Positions 15,131 to 25,000 of a DNA stretch of 37,192 nt are shown here, in pieces; within the stretch, counting starts at the first letter, position 1, and the number at the start of each line of letters is the position of its first letter. The notes beneath the pieces are model-generated. The model was given only the letters and a program-made list of their open reading frames with translations, did not search any database and was not told the DNA's origin. Both the position numbers and the translations under genes were made by a program. Source of the stretch: Bacteroidales bacterium (lineage in GTDB: Bacteria; Bacteroidota; Bacteroidia; Bacteroidales; P3); NCBI GenBank assembly GCA_024400665.1, contig JAKSML010000017.1, forward strand, positions 1-37,192, given 5' to 3'.

Positions 15131-16960
15131 ATGAGAAAAGCTCTATTCACGCTCCTCCTGGCATCCCTCGTTGTGCTGACGGGATGCAGCGGATTGTCCA
15201 AAATGAAGTCTAATAGCAAAAAGATTCGCTATCAGGCCATCCCCGACCCTGTTGAGGTACGCGACGATAAGGTTGTGGTGAACTTCACAGCCTCCGTCCC
15301 CGCCAAATATTTCAAGAAGGGTGTGGCGCTCTTTGTCCAGCCCGTGTTCACATGGGAAGGCGGCACCACCGCTCTCGACCCCATCACCGTTAAGGGCGAA
15401 AGCGTCTCCGGCCCCGGCACCACCATCAACTATTCGACGGGCGGCCGCTTCACTTATAACGACGCTCTCGACTACAAGCCCGGCATGGAGACCGGCAAGG
15501 TGACCCTCGCTCCTGTGGGCTATAAGACCGCCACGGTTGACGACGAGGCTCTCTTTGCTGACGAGATTGTCGAGAACCACAAAGGCAAGGTGTTCCCCAC
15601 CGTGCTGATTTCGGACGGTGTGAACGTCACTTCTGAATGGATCGATATCCGCGGCAATATCTCTATCGCTCCCCTGAACTACAACAAGAAGCAGGGCGTG
15701 GTTGAGACTGCCGACATTTATTTCCCCAACGGCACCTCTATCCTTGACTGGAACCACGAGATGAACGTCCGCTTCGACGCTCGCTACACCGTAGAGGACC
15801 TCAAGCGCGTCATGCTCGAGAACGGCCTGCCCAAGCAGATCACCATCACCGGCTGGGCTTCGCCCGAGGGTGAGGAGACTGCCAACGTGGGTGTCTCGAA
15901 GAACCGTGCCGACATCGCCACTAACGAGCTCCGCCGCGTGCTGGACGACGTCCTCAACGTCATGGCCAAGCGCGCCAAGGTGAAGCCTCAGGACCTTGAG
16001 TACTACAAGCACAGCCAGCTGAAGAAGATGGTCATCACCACCCGCTCGGCAGGCGAGGACTGGGTGCACTTCGTCGTCATGGTCGAAGAGAGCAACATCC
16101 AGGATAAGCACGCTATCGTCAACGTTGTCGAGACTCAGCAGAACCTTGTGAAACGCGAGCAGATGATCAAGAACTATTCCGAGACCTATCCCCAGCTTGA
16201 GCGCGACATCTTCCCCAACCTCCGCCGTGCACAGATTGCCCTCTACTATTCCGAGGCACGCCAGACCGATGTCGAGCTGGCCAAGCAGGCAACCCTCAAC
16301 CCCAGCAAGCTCTCTTTCGACGAGCTCATGTATGCCGCCTACATCAACTATAACTACGACACCAAGATGAAGTATTACAAATGGGCCACCGAGAACCACA
16401 GCGCTGAATGGGGTGCATGGAACAACGCTGGCGCCATCGCCTTCTATCTTGGCGACTACGACGAGGCTGAGCGCTACCTCAAAGTGGCTCGCGACCTCAA
16501 CCCCCACAACCCCGATGTGCTCAACAACACCGGCCTCCTCTGCCTCGCTCAGAAGGACTACACCTTGGCTAAGTACTATTTCGAAGAGGCCAAGCGTCAG
16601 GGCAGTTCCGATGCCGATGCCAACATCATCATCCTCAACCTCAAGCGCGGCAACTACGAAGATGCTCAGAAGCTGATGAAGGGCACGACCTGCAACTACA
16701 ACCTCGCATTCTCTCAGCTGATGAACGACGAGACCGAGGCTTGCATCCGCACCCTCAACTGCTGCCTCGACCAGAATGCCGAGGTCAACTACCTCCGCGC
16801 CGTGGCTTACTCCCGCCTTGGCGACCACGAGAACTGCATCAAGAACCTCCAGGAAGCTGTGGCTCAGAACTACGACTACAAGCGCAAGGCTGCCGTCGAT
16901 ACCGAGTTCAAGCAGTACTGGAACGACGAGGACTTCAAGCTTGTCATCAAACTCTACTAA
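15131..16960 (+). CDS. OmpA-like/TPR outer-membrane lipoprotein
   Basis: 609 residues from the ATG at 15131, which directly precedes a lipoprotein signal with lipobox LTGC (Cys18). The frame is open upstream, but that part overlaps the promoter. A beta-rich N-terminal region runs to about residue 200. An OmpA-like stretch follows near 235-300 ('ITITGWASPEGEETANVGVS', then 'NRADIATNEL'), in which the 'AS.EG....N..LS..RA' pattern suggests peptidoglycan association. The C-terminal 200 residues hold TPR-type helices ('NAGAIAFYLGDYDEAERYL', 'NNTGLLCLAQKDYTLAKYYF'). It probably sits at the inner face of the outer membrane. GC-rich, strongly biased codon use suggests high expression. It stands alone with its own promoter and terminator. 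Confidence 0.82.
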   Translation: MRKALFTLLLASLVVLTGCSGLSKMKSNSKKIRYQAIPDPVEVRDDKVVVNFTASVPAKYFKKGVALFVQPVFTWEGGTTALDPITVKGESVSGPGTTINYSTGGRFTYNDALDYKPGMETGKVTLAPVGYKTATVDDEALFADEIVENHKGKVFPTVLISDGVNVTSEWIDIRGNISIAPLNYNKKQGVVETADIYFPNGTSILDWNHEMNVRFDARYTVEDLKRVMLENGLPKQITITGWASPEGEETANVGVSKNRADIATNELRRVLDDVLNVMAKRAKVKPQDLEYYKHSQLKKMVITTRSAGEDWVHFVVMVEESNIQDKHAIVNVVETQQNLVKREQMIKNYSETYPQLERDIFPNLRRAQIALYYSEARQTDVELAKQATLNPSKLSFDELMYAAYINYNYDTKMKYYKWATENHSAEWGAWNNAGAIAFYLGDYDEAERYLKVARDLNPHNPDVLNNTGLLCLAQKDYTLAKYYFEEAKRQGSSDADANIIILNLKRGNYEDAQKLMKGTTCNYNLAFSQLMNDETEACIRTLNCCLDQNAEVNYLRAVAYSRLGDHENCIKNLQEAVAQNYDYKRKAAVDTEFKQYWNDEDFKLVIKLY

Positions 16961-16983
16961 TAATATAGTATAATATAAAAAGG

Positions 16984-17018
16984 ATGTAGGAATCTCACCC
17001 ATTCCTACATTCTTTTTT
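16984..17018 (+). terminator. Intrinsic terminator after the OmpA/TPR gene
   Basis: ATGTAGGAAT (16984-16993) pairs perfectly with ATTCCTACAT (17001-17010) and is followed by TCTTTTTT. It ends 16 bases before the pssA start. Confidence 0.88.
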
Positions 17019-17033
17019 AATGATAAAGAGAAT

Positions 17034-17816
17034 ATGAACATCTTCGCTTCCGCCAAGAGACAGATACCAAACATCATCACCCTCTGCAACCTCACCTGCG
17101 GCGTGTTCGCCACGAACGCTGCTGTTCAAGGAGCACTTGCCAATGCGGCATTCTTCATCTGCCTCGGCATACTCTTCGACTTCTTCGACGGTCTCTCAGC
17201 CCGTGCGCTCCATGTGGCCTCGCCCTTGGGCAAGGAGCTCGACTCCCTCGCTGACATCGTCACCTCGGGGGTCGCTCCCGCGTTCATCCTATTTCGTATT
17301 CTCAGTTGCGGTGCTTTTATCGACCCACCCTATTGGGCCTACGTTGCCACGCTCATTCCCGCCTTCAGTGCATACAGATTGGCCAAGTTCAATCTCGACA
17401 CCCGCCAGTCCCATTCGTTCCTTGGCCTGCCCGTTCCATGCAACGCCTTGATATGGGCCGCCTTCGGCGTTCTTGCCGAAAGAGAGCTAGCCTGGGCTTC
17501 TTTCGAATTCCTCTGGTACAAAATCGCAAACGCCTCTCTTATTTCCACCGAATGGGTCTCCGTGATATTCTGCCCTACCGGCTTGATTGGGCTGGCCGTC
17601 CTTTCTATCCTTACCGATATCCTCATGATTTCCGAGATGCCCATGTTCGCCCTCAAGTTCAAGAACCTGAGCTGGAGAGACAACAAGCTCCGCTTCCTCT
17701 TCCTCATCGCCTGCGCAGCCTTGATTGTGCTGTTTGGCGTCTTCGGCATCATCCTCTGCATCCTGCTCTACATTCTCCTCTCCCTCTTCACCCAAAAGAA
17801 AGCTGCCAATGAATAG
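17034..17816 (+). CDS. pssA: CDP-diacylglycerol--serine O-phosphatidyltransferase
   Basis: 260 residues, integral membrane protein. It makes phosphatidylserine from CDP-diacylglycerol and serine, the precursor of phosphatidylethanolamine. The CDP-alcohol phosphotransferase signature is complete: D49, D52, G53, A56, R57, G66, D70 and D74. About six to eight hydrophobic helices follow. Phosphatidylserine decarboxylase is not in the window. The gene overlaps the queA start by 8 bases, so they are probably translated together. No separate promoter box is evident after the upstream terminator at 16984-17018. Confidence 0.9.
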   Translation: MNIFASAKRQIPNIITLCNLTCGVFATNAAVQGALANAAFFICLGILFDFFDGLSARALHVASPLGKELDSLADIVTSGVAPAFILFRILSCGAFIDPPYWAYVATLIPAFSAYRLAKFNLDTRQSHSFLGLPVPCNALIWAAFGVLAERELAWASFEFLWYKIANASLISTEWVSVIFCPTGLIGLAVLSILTDILMISEMPMFALKFKNLSWRDNKLRFLFLIACAALIVLFGVFGIILCILLYILLSLFTQKKAANE

Positions 17817-19020
17817 CCCCAAGAATATCCTTATCGAAGACTTCGACTACCCCCTGCCCGAGGAACGCATTGCCAAATTCCCCCTCGAACAGCGAGACCG
17901 CTCCAAACTACTCTTCTACCACAACGGCGAGATTGCCGAAAGCCAGTTCTTCCATGTCCCCGAACTGCTCCCGCAGAACAGTCTTCTGATATTCAACAAC
18001 ACAAAAGTCATCCATGCCCGCCTCTTCTTCCAGAAAGTGACAGGCTCGACAATCGAGGTCTTCTGTCTGGAGCCTTATCAGATGCCTGTTGCACAAGCCT
18101 TTGAGCAACGCGAAACCTGCACCTGGACCTGCTTCATCGGCAATAACAAGAAGTGGAAAGAGGCCCCCTTATCCCGCAATATCAATATCGACGGACAAGA
18201 CATCACCCTCACAGCCGAGCGCATCAAAGCCGTAGGCAACGCTTGGATTGTACGCTTTGCCTGGAATGGCGGCGCAAGCTTTGCCGAGGTCATCGACCAA
18301 GCCGGCGTGATTCCTCTTCCGCCCTATCTGAAACGCGAAGCCGTGAGCAGCGACAACGAACGCTATCAGACCGTCTATGCCATCCACGAAGGCTCTGTTG
18401 CCGCCCCCACAGCCGGCCTTCACTTCACGCCTGAGGTCTTCGAGGCACTAAAGGCCCAGCATATCGACACCGACTTCATCACGCTGCATGTAGGAGCCGG
18501 CACTTTCAAGCCCGTCAATACCGCAACTATCGGCGAGCACGAGATGCACATCGAAAAGATTGAAATCGACAAAGACAATATCGCCTGCATCCTCAACCAC
18601 TTTGGCAAGCCCATCATCCCCGTAGGCACCACCACGGTCCGCACCATCGAATCTGTCTATTGGTTTGGCATCAAACTGAGCCTCAACCCCGATTTGGATG
18701 CCATGCACATCCTGCAATGGGACCCCTACGAACTGGCCGAGAAGGCTTTGCCTGCCAACGAGGCCTACCGCAACGTCCTCAACTGGATGGAGCGCAACGA
18801 GATGGAGCACCTCGACGGGGACACGCAGCTGATGATTGCACCAGGATATAAGTATCATGTTATCAACGGACTGATAACAAACTTCCACCAACCCAAGAGC
18901 ACACTTCTCTTGTTGGTCTCGGCCTTGATTGGCGATGCGTGGAAGGATTGCTATCGCTACGCCCTCGACCACGAATTCCGATTCCTCAGCTATGGCGACA
19001 GCTGCCTCTTCATCCCCTAA
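17809..19020 (+). CDS. queA: S-adenosylmethionine:tRNA ribosyltransferase-isomerase
   Basis: 403 residues from the ATG at 17809, which overlaps the end of pssA. It transfers and isomerises the ribosyl moiety of SAM onto 7-aminomethyl-7-deazaguanine in tRNA, giving epoxyqueuosine. Family landmarks are 'FDYPLPEERIAKFPLEQRD' near the N-terminus, 'LLIFNNTKVIHARL' near residue 60, 'VAAPTAGLHFTPEV' near 200, 'HVGAGTFKPV' near 225 and 'TNFHQPKSTLLLLVSAL' near 365. It is somewhat longer than E. coli QueA, with the difference in the middle. An upstream extension of 28 codons is open but low complexity. Neighbours pssA and comF overlap it on either side. Confidence 0.93.
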   Translation: MNSPKNILIEDFDYPLPEERIAKFPLEQRDRSKLLFYHNGEIAESQFFHVPELLPQNSLLIFNNTKVIHARLFFQKVTGSTIEVFCLEPYQMPVAQAFEQRETCTWTCFIGNNKKWKEAPLSRNINIDGQDITLTAERIKAVGNAWIVRFAWNGGASFAEVIDQAGVIPLPPYLKREAVSSDNERYQTVYAIHEGSVAAPTAGLHFTPEVFEALKAQHIDTDFITLHVGAGTFKPVNTATIGEHEMHIEKIEIDKDNIACILNHFGKPIIPVGTTTVRTIESVYWFGIKLSLNPDLDAMHILQWDPYELAEKALPANEAYRNVLNWMERNEMEHLDGDTQLMIAPGYKYHVINGLITNFHQPKSTLLLLVSALIGDAWKDCYRYALDHEFRFLSYGDSCLFIP

Positions 19021-19717
19021 AATCGAGTCTCTACGGCGCTTCTTCCGTGATGCGCTCCGCATTGTCTTTCCCGAACTTTGCTGCCATTGCGGCAAAATCT
19101 TGGTGGGCGATGAGCGAGACCTCTGCACAGACTGCCTCTGCCAAATACCTTGGGCACGGCTTGCTGAGATGCCCGATAACGCTGTCGAACAGAGGCTTTC
19201 GGGCTATCATGTACAAGCTGCTGCCTCACTTCTCATCTTCCGCAAAGGCAATATCGGCCAAACGATCATACACCAAATCAAATATCACGGAAATCTCCGC
19301 CTGGCCCATACCTACGGCCGCCTCTTGGGCAATGAACTGAAGCAGAGCGGCCGCTTCAACGACATCGACGGCATCGTCCCCGTCCCGCTGCACTTCCTTC
19401 GCCGCATAAAGCGAGGCTACAACCAGAGCGAACAAATAGCGCAAGCCGTGGCCGAAGTGCTCCAATGCCCCGTCCTGACGCACAACCTCTACCGCAAGCG
19501 CTACACCGCCACACAGACGCACAAAAACCGCACAGAACGCCACAAAAACATGCAGAACGTCTTTGCCGTCCGCCACCCCGAGCAACTCTCAGGCAAGCAC
19601 ATCCTCCTCCTTGACGATGTTATCACGACAGGAGCCACCACGACAAGCTGCTTTCTCGCACTAAGCCAGATACCCAACCTTCGCGTCAGCATTGCCTCCT
19701 TGGCCGTCACACAGTAA
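18992..19717 (+). CDS. comF: ComF family phosphoribosyltransferase-like protein
   Basis: 241 residues from the ATG at 18992, 29 bases inside queA. The N-terminal zinc-ribbon-like cysteines are 'CCHCGKIL' and 'CTDCLCQIPW' (about residues 28-58). The C-terminal half has the type I phosphoribosyltransferase fold, with the PRPP-binding loop 'LLLDDVITTGATTTSC' near residues 205-220 and the upstream 'IVPVPLHFLRRIKRGYNQSE' that typifies ComF/GntX. ComF takes part in handling incoming single-stranded DNA in transformable bacteria, and GntX in gluconate growth; the biochemical role in Bacteroidota is unsettled. The start is uncertain by a few codons because of the overlap. Confidence 0.85.
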   Translation: MATAASSSPKIESLRRFFRDALRIVFPELCCHCGKILVGDERDLCTDCLCQIPWARLAEMPDNAVEQRLSGYHVQAAASLLIFRKGNIGQTIIHQIKYHGNLRLAHTYGRLLGNELKQSGRFNDIDGIVPVPLHFLRRIKRGYNQSEQIAQAVAEVLQCPVLTHNLYRKRYTATQTHKNRTERHKNMQNVFAVRHPEQLSGKHILLLDDVITTGATTTSCFLALSQIPNLRVSIASLAVTQ

Positions 19718-19823
19718 CACCACCCTGCCTCACCATTCCGCTTTTTCGACGCAGAAAATGGCCTGGTAAGACTCCGAAATACGGCCCTGCCATGTCCGCA
19801 AATGAGCTATTTGAGTGTTTTTT

Positions 19824-19854
19824 TTTGTCAATTCAATATTTTTTTGTACTTTAG
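19824..19854 (+). promoter_or_regulatory. Promoter upstream of pyrH
   Basis: TTTG at 19824-19827, a 19-base spacer and TACTTTAG at 19847-19854. The -33 and the spacing match consensus and the -7 has one mismatch. It lies about 69 bases before the pyrH ATG, within the 205-base gap after comF that otherwise shows nothing. Confidence 0.65.
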
Positions 19855-19922
19855 TAAATTCAAATTTTGTGAGAAATCTCTCTAACTACGTCAATAATAA
19901 CAATATATAGAAAATACGAACT

Positions 19923-20633
19923 ATGAAATACAATCGCATACTCCTAAAACTGAGCGGCGAATCGCTCATGGGAACGCAAAGTTACGGCATCGCGCCCGAA
20001 ATGTTAGAACAATATGCCCTCGACATCAAAGCCGTTGTTGAGAAGGGCGTCGAGGTGGCCATCGTCATCGGAGGCGGCAACATCTTCCGCGGCCTCAGCG
20101 GTGCCTCCAAGGGCATGGACCGCGTGCAAGGCGACTATATGGGCATGCTTGCCACCCTCATCAACAGCATGGCCCTCCAGGCCGAGTTGGAGAAGCAGGG
20201 CATGAAGACCGAGCTCCTCGGAGGTCTCGCCATCGAGCCCATCTGCAAGGAGATGTCGCGCCGTCGCGCCATCGAAGCCATGCAGGAAGGCCGTGTGGTC
20301 ATCATCGGCGGCGGCACTGGCAACCCCTTCTTCACCACCGACACCGCCTCCACCCTCCGCGCCATCGAGATCAAGGCCGACGTCATCCTCAAAGGCACCC
20401 GCGTTGACGGCGTCTATACCGCCGACCCTGAGAAAGACCCCACTGCCACCAAGTTCTCCACCCTCACCTTCCAAGAGGCTCTTGGCAAGAAGCTCAAGAT
20501 TATGGACCTCACTGCTTTCGCCCTCTGCGAGGAGAACAACCTGCCCATCTATGTCTTCGACATGAACAAGACCGGCAACCTCCTCAAAGTCGTCTCTGGC
20601 GAACCTATCGGCACCGAAGTCAACAAAGGCTGA
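19923..20633 (+). CDS. pyrH: Uridylate kinase
   Basis: 236 residues, normal length for the bacterial amino-acid-kinase-fold UMP kinase, which phosphorylates UMP to UDP. Landmarks are 'LLKLSGESLMG' at the N-terminus, 'VIGGGNIFRG' near residue 49, 'GDYMGMLATLINS' near 73, 'GGGTGNPFFTTDTA' near 127 and 'DGVYTADP' near 162. It is followed by frr after 39 bases, a very common pairing. A promoter candidate at 19824-19854 separates it from comF. Confidence 0.97.
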   Translation: MKYNRILLKLSGESLMGTQSYGIAPEMLEQYALDIKAVVEKGVEVAIVIGGGNIFRGLSGASKGMDRVQGDYMGMLATLINSMALQAELEKQGMKTELLGGLAIEPICKEMSRRRAIEAMQEGRVVIIGGGTGNPFFTTDTASTLRAIEIKADVILKGTRVDGVYTADPEKDPTATKFSTLTFQEALGKKLKIMDLTAFALCEENNLPIYVFDMNKTGNLLKVVSGEPIGTEVNKG

Positions 20634-20672
20634 CCATCAAATTATAGAATAAATCAATAAAAACACCATATT

Positions 20673-21236
20673 ATGAACGACCTATCCAAAGTCTGCATCG
20701 ACGAAGCTAAAAACAGCATGCAGACCGCTATCAACTTCCTCAACAAGGAACTTGAAAAAATCCGTGCCGGCAAAGCCAATCCCGCTATGCTCGACGGTGT
20801 GAAAATCGACTACTACGGCACTCCTACAGAGCTCAGCCAGGTGGCCAACATCAACACCCCTGACCCCCGCAGCATCATCATCCAGCCCTGGGAGAAGACC
20901 ATTATCGGTGCCATCAACAAGGCCATCCTCGATGCCAACCTCGGCTTCACGCCCCGTCACGAAGGCGACATCCTCCGCATCGTCATCCCTCCCCTGACCG
21001 AAGAACGCCGCAAAGAGCTCTCCAAAGCTGCCAAGACCGAAGTTGAAAACAGCAAGGTGAACATCCGCAACGCCCGCCGCAACGTCATGGACAAAGTCAA
21101 GAAACTCAAAGATAAAGCCGTTCCCGAAGACGAGGTGAAGCAGGTCGAAAAAGAGATTCAGGACATCACCGACAAGTTCATCGCCGAATGCGACCAGATC
21201 TTCGCCAAGAAAGAGAAAGAGATCATGACCGTGTAA
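20673..21236 (+). CDS. frr: Ribosome recycling factor
   Basis: 187 residues, family-typical length. Together with EF-G it splits post-termination ribosomes. 'LEKIRAGKANPAMLDGVKID' near residue 27 and 'PWEKTIIGAINKAI' near 73 are characteristic, as are 'PLTEERRKELSKAAK' near 107 and the long C-terminal helix 'ARRNVMDKVKKLK'. Cotranscribed with pyrH and probably birA, which starts 18 bases after its stop. Confidence 0.97.
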   Translation: MNDLSKVCIDEAKNSMQTAINFLNKELEKIRAGKANPAMLDGVKIDYYGTPTELSQVANINTPDPRSIIIQPWEKTIIGAINKAILDANLGFTPRHEGDILRIVIPPLTEERRKELSKAAKTEVENSKVNIRNARRNVMDKVKKLKDKAVPEDEVKQVEKEIQDITDKFIAECDQIFAKKEKEIMTV

Positions 21237-21254
21237 AACATCTCGTGGAGCAAC

Positions 21255-21986
21255 ATGATTATCGAGACTTTCGACAGCCTGCCCTCCACCAACCAATATT
21301 GCGAACTCCTCGACCTCTCGCAGACCGAGGAGTTCTCTGTTATCTATGCCCGTCAGCAGACTGCTGGAATAGGCCAGCGAGGCAACTGCTGGGACTCTCA
21401 GCCCGACAAGAACCTCACCTTCAGCCTTATCCTCAAACCCTCCTTTCTCCCCGCAGCCGAGCAATACATGCTCACCAAGGTGGTCTCCCTTGGCATCACT
21501 GACTGCCTCCAAAGCCTCATCCCCGGAGGGAACATCATCAAAATAAAATGGCCTAACGACATCTACATCAACGACCATAAAGTCTGTGGCATACTTATCT
21601 CCAACAAGCTTTCGCGCACCCATCTCTCTGCCTCCATCGTCGGCATAGGCCTCAACGTCAACCAGACCGAGTTCCCCTCATGGGTGCCAAACCCCATTTC
21701 CCTTAAACAAATCACAGGGGAAGAACTATTCCTCCGCCCCCTGCTCGAAAACATTGTGCAAGCCATACAAACGCGCTACAGACAACTACCCACTAACCCC
21801 GCCATTCTCGACCAAGAATACCTCTCCCGCCTGCTCCGCCTCCATCAGCCAGCCCGCTACCTCTATCACGGCGAAGCCATTACGGCCACCATCCAAGGCG
21901 TCAACCAATACGGCCATCTCCTGCTCACCACCTCCGAAGGCCGCCCCCTCACCTGCCAGCTCAAAGAACTGACCTTCCTCCCATAG
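21255..21986 (+). CDS. birA: Biotin--[acetyl-CoA-carboxylase] ligase
   Basis: 243 residues containing only the catalytic and C-terminal domains. There is no N-terminal helix-turn-helix, so it should be a ligase without repressor activity (group I). It activates biotin to biotinyl-AMP and attaches it to carboxyl-carrier proteins. Motifs are 'STNQYCE' near residue 11, the biotin-binding loop 'QTAGIGQRGNCW' near 35-46, 'KWPNDIYIN' near 98-106, 'KVCGILI' near 109 and 'VGIGLNVNQTEF' near 128-139. Its end converges on sbcC with only 26 bases between, and no obvious terminator lies there. Confidence 0.92.
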   Translation: MIIETFDSLPSTNQYCELLDLSQTEEFSVIYARQQTAGIGQRGNCWDSQPDKNLTFSLILKPSFLPAAEQYMLTKVVSLGITDCLQSLIPGGNIIKIKWPNDIYINDHKVCGILISNKLSRTHLSASIVGIGLNVNQTEFPSWVPNPISLKQITGEELFLRPLLENIVQAIQTRYRQLPTNPAILDQEYLSRLLRLHQPARYLYHGEAITATIQGVNQYGHLLLTTSEGRPLTCQLKELTFLP

Positions 21987-22012
21987 CCCTCACCAAAACA
22001 ACGCTACCTCTA

Positions 22013-25000
22013 TCAGTCGTTCACGATTTCCACGCGGCTGCGGCCTTCGCCATGCTTGGTGATACGTATCTGCGTGTGGATTCTGTCTATCAACTCCTCC
22101 CTGTGCGAGATGATGCCGACACGTCTTTCGTTTTGGCCCGCAATATCTTGCAGCTTTTCCAAGGTAGCCATCACGCTGTCGAGACTCTTCTCGTCAAGGG
22201 TACCGAAACCCTCATCGATAAAGAGGATGTTGACATTCATATCTGGCTTGTTGAGCGAAGAGAGCGCCAATGAAAGGGCCAAAGAGACCATGAATTTCTC
22301 GCCGCCCGAGAGCACCGTAGCACTGCGCACCTCGTTCTTGTTGTAGCGATCTATGACCAAAATAGAAAGTTTGTCGTTGTCCTCACTACATGTAAGTAGG
22401 TAGCGGTCAGTGATTTGTTTGAGGTATATGTTCGCATTGTTGAGCAGCGGACGAAGAATGTAGGTCTGCACAAGGGTGCGGAAACGTGTGCCGCCGAAAT
22501 GCTTGTTGATGGCATCCCAACGATTAAAACGCTTCGTGGCCTTGTCTCTATCTTCCTGAGCCTGAGCAAGGCTCTCCTGATTGGCCGAATTGGCATCAAA
22601 CTTCTGCTTTGCAGCGGCATATTCGGAGTTGAGCCGGATAAAGTCGTCATCAAACTTCTGCTTATCCGTTTTCAATTCATCCAAATCCGGCACCGCGTCT
22701 TCGGTCTGCAAGGACAAATCCTTTCGGATGTTTTCTATTGCTTCAAGAGCCTCTTTACGAACCTGTTTCTTAGCGGCCAGATCCTTATCCGCATTCACCA
22801 CAAACTTGCGGGACGGTTCCAAACTGTCTTTCTTGCCGCATAGCAAGACAAGGTCCGACTCTTGTGTGTTGTTTTGTGCGCACCAGCTGCCGACAACCTC
22901 ATTGCACCGAGCAATAGTCTCCTCATAGCCGCCCATCTGGCCATGCACGCTGCTGACATCTCGTGAAAGCGTGTTCCACGTCTCTACTGAGATGGCCTTG
23001 CCCAAATCCTGAGGCGGATAGGGAATATCCCAATCTCCGTATATCGAAAGTATCCCCCGACGCAAATCCTCTATCTGCGCACAACTATCTTTTGCCTTTT
23101 CAAGCCGTTGCGAGAAGGTGCTGTAGTCATCCTGCTTCTTCTTATATTCTTGGGACTCACGCTCTATCCTATTCTTTGCTGTCGCTATATCTTTCTGCCA
23201 ATCAGCATCAAACGATGAGAGGGCGGCATTGAGTTGCGTAATGAGGGCTGTGCGCTCAGCCTCTGCCTTCTGTATCTGTTCGGCATAATCTCTTATTCTT
23301 TCGGCATTCTGCTTCACAGCGTTTTCGGCATCGCCCTGCTCCTTTTGAACCTTTGTGAGGGCTTTGTCTAAGGGCTTCTTCTCGGTGAGGGTTTTCTGAA
23401 TTTCCTGCTGAAGCGATTCCGCTCTTTTCTGTGTCTCTTTCAATTGCGCCATCCCATTCTCCAATCCCAACAAAGCGTCTTGCAGCTGCTGCTCTACCTC
23501 ATCGCTGTAAGCCATATCCATCTTGGCGAGAGCACTCTTCAGCACCTTCTCGCATTTCGCAACCTCTTCATTCTGACCCTTCAACGAGCCCTCTTTGGCC
23601 TTTATCTGTCCTTGCAGGGCGGTGAGGGCATCGCGCTGTGTATTGTGAGCTTTCTCAGCCTTGTCGAGCTTCTTTTTGGCATCCTCCTTCTCCTTATCCA
23701 GCGGGGTGAGCAGATTGCGGAAAAGAGCTTCGTCAAGATGCTCATGGTCAATCTGCTGTCCGCAGAGGGGGCACACCTCAGTATGGCTCTCCCTTATCTT
23801 CTTGCGAAGCGCCGTCAGCGTATCCTCCACGCTGCTTTGCATCGTTGTGTAGCGACCGAGGGCCTCGTCATATACCTTCTTAGCCGCCTCGAAACACTCG
23901 GAAGCAGCGTCTGCCAGACTCTTCAGTTCTGCCTGCTTATCCTTGTCATGCGATAACTCTTCGCTGAGATTCGATGCGTTCTCGCGCTTCTCTTTGAGTA
24001 TCTTTATCCGATCTTGGCATGACTTATAGCCCTCCTTCTTTTTCTGCAAAGTCTCCAGCTCGGTATTCACCTGCTCAACATGCAGGTCATTGCGCTGCTG
24101 AGTTATCTTATCTATCTCTTCTTGCTTGGCATCAGCCTTTTGCTTGGCATCTTTGGCCAGCTTACGTTTCTGCTCTTGGACGGCAGCCAAGGACTGCGAC
24201 CTCCCCTCTTCGGCCTGTTTGGCAGCCTTATTCTCCGCCAGCTTGGCCTCCTGTTTCGCCAGATTGTCAAGTTGCAGCAGCAGCTCGCCCGATTTGGCAT
24301 ACACCTCGGCTTTGCCGGCACGTTCGTCGAGCCATGTTTTCTGCTTTTTCAGCCATTCCTCACCCTCCTTATTCTTATCCTGCTGCCAGACATAGTTGGC
24401 CGAAAGTTCGGCAAAGCGTCTCTTCTGACCCTCAATCAAGGCTTGAGCCTTCTTTTGGCTCTTCACAGCATCCTCTTTCTGTGCCAAGCTGTTACGCTCC
24501 TTCTCCGTTGCATCCCAGTCTTTTACGAACTGTTTGCATCGTCTGTATTCTTCGCCGCCTACTATCTTTTCGGCAGCTTCGATACCTGTTGCCGCTTTCT
24601 CAGCACGTTCGGCATTTTCTCCTATGCTGGTGACCTTTTGAATCTTATCTTCCAATCCTTTTAACTGCTGTTTCATCTGACCGAGAAGCGTTTCCTGCTC
24701 AGCCTTCTTCTTGGTTAGGGCCTCTATCTCCTCTTGAGGCAGCACATACTGCGCTTTTGTGCTGTACGTCAGCTCTGCATCATCTTTAGCCTTCTTCGAC
24801 TTGCTGTAGATAGAACTGATGGCTTCCCCATATTTCGAGAAATGCTCAGTGTTTGTGAGCTGCTCAAGGATTTCCTCGCGCTCCTTTTTATCGCCACAAA
24901 GGAACGAGGCAAACTGCCCTTGGGCAAGCATGGCCATGCGGTTGAACTGCTTGAAGCTAAGTCCTACGACCTCTTCTATCTTATTGCTCATCTCCGCATC

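Noticed and set aside
15143-17113. 656-codon open frame on the minus strand opposite the OmpA/TPR lipoprotein gene
   Set aside because: The plus-strand gene has a signal peptide, domain motifs, promoter and terminator. The antisense translation is low complexity (Val/Leu/Gly/Asp-rich) and results from strongly biased codons that avoid antisense stops.
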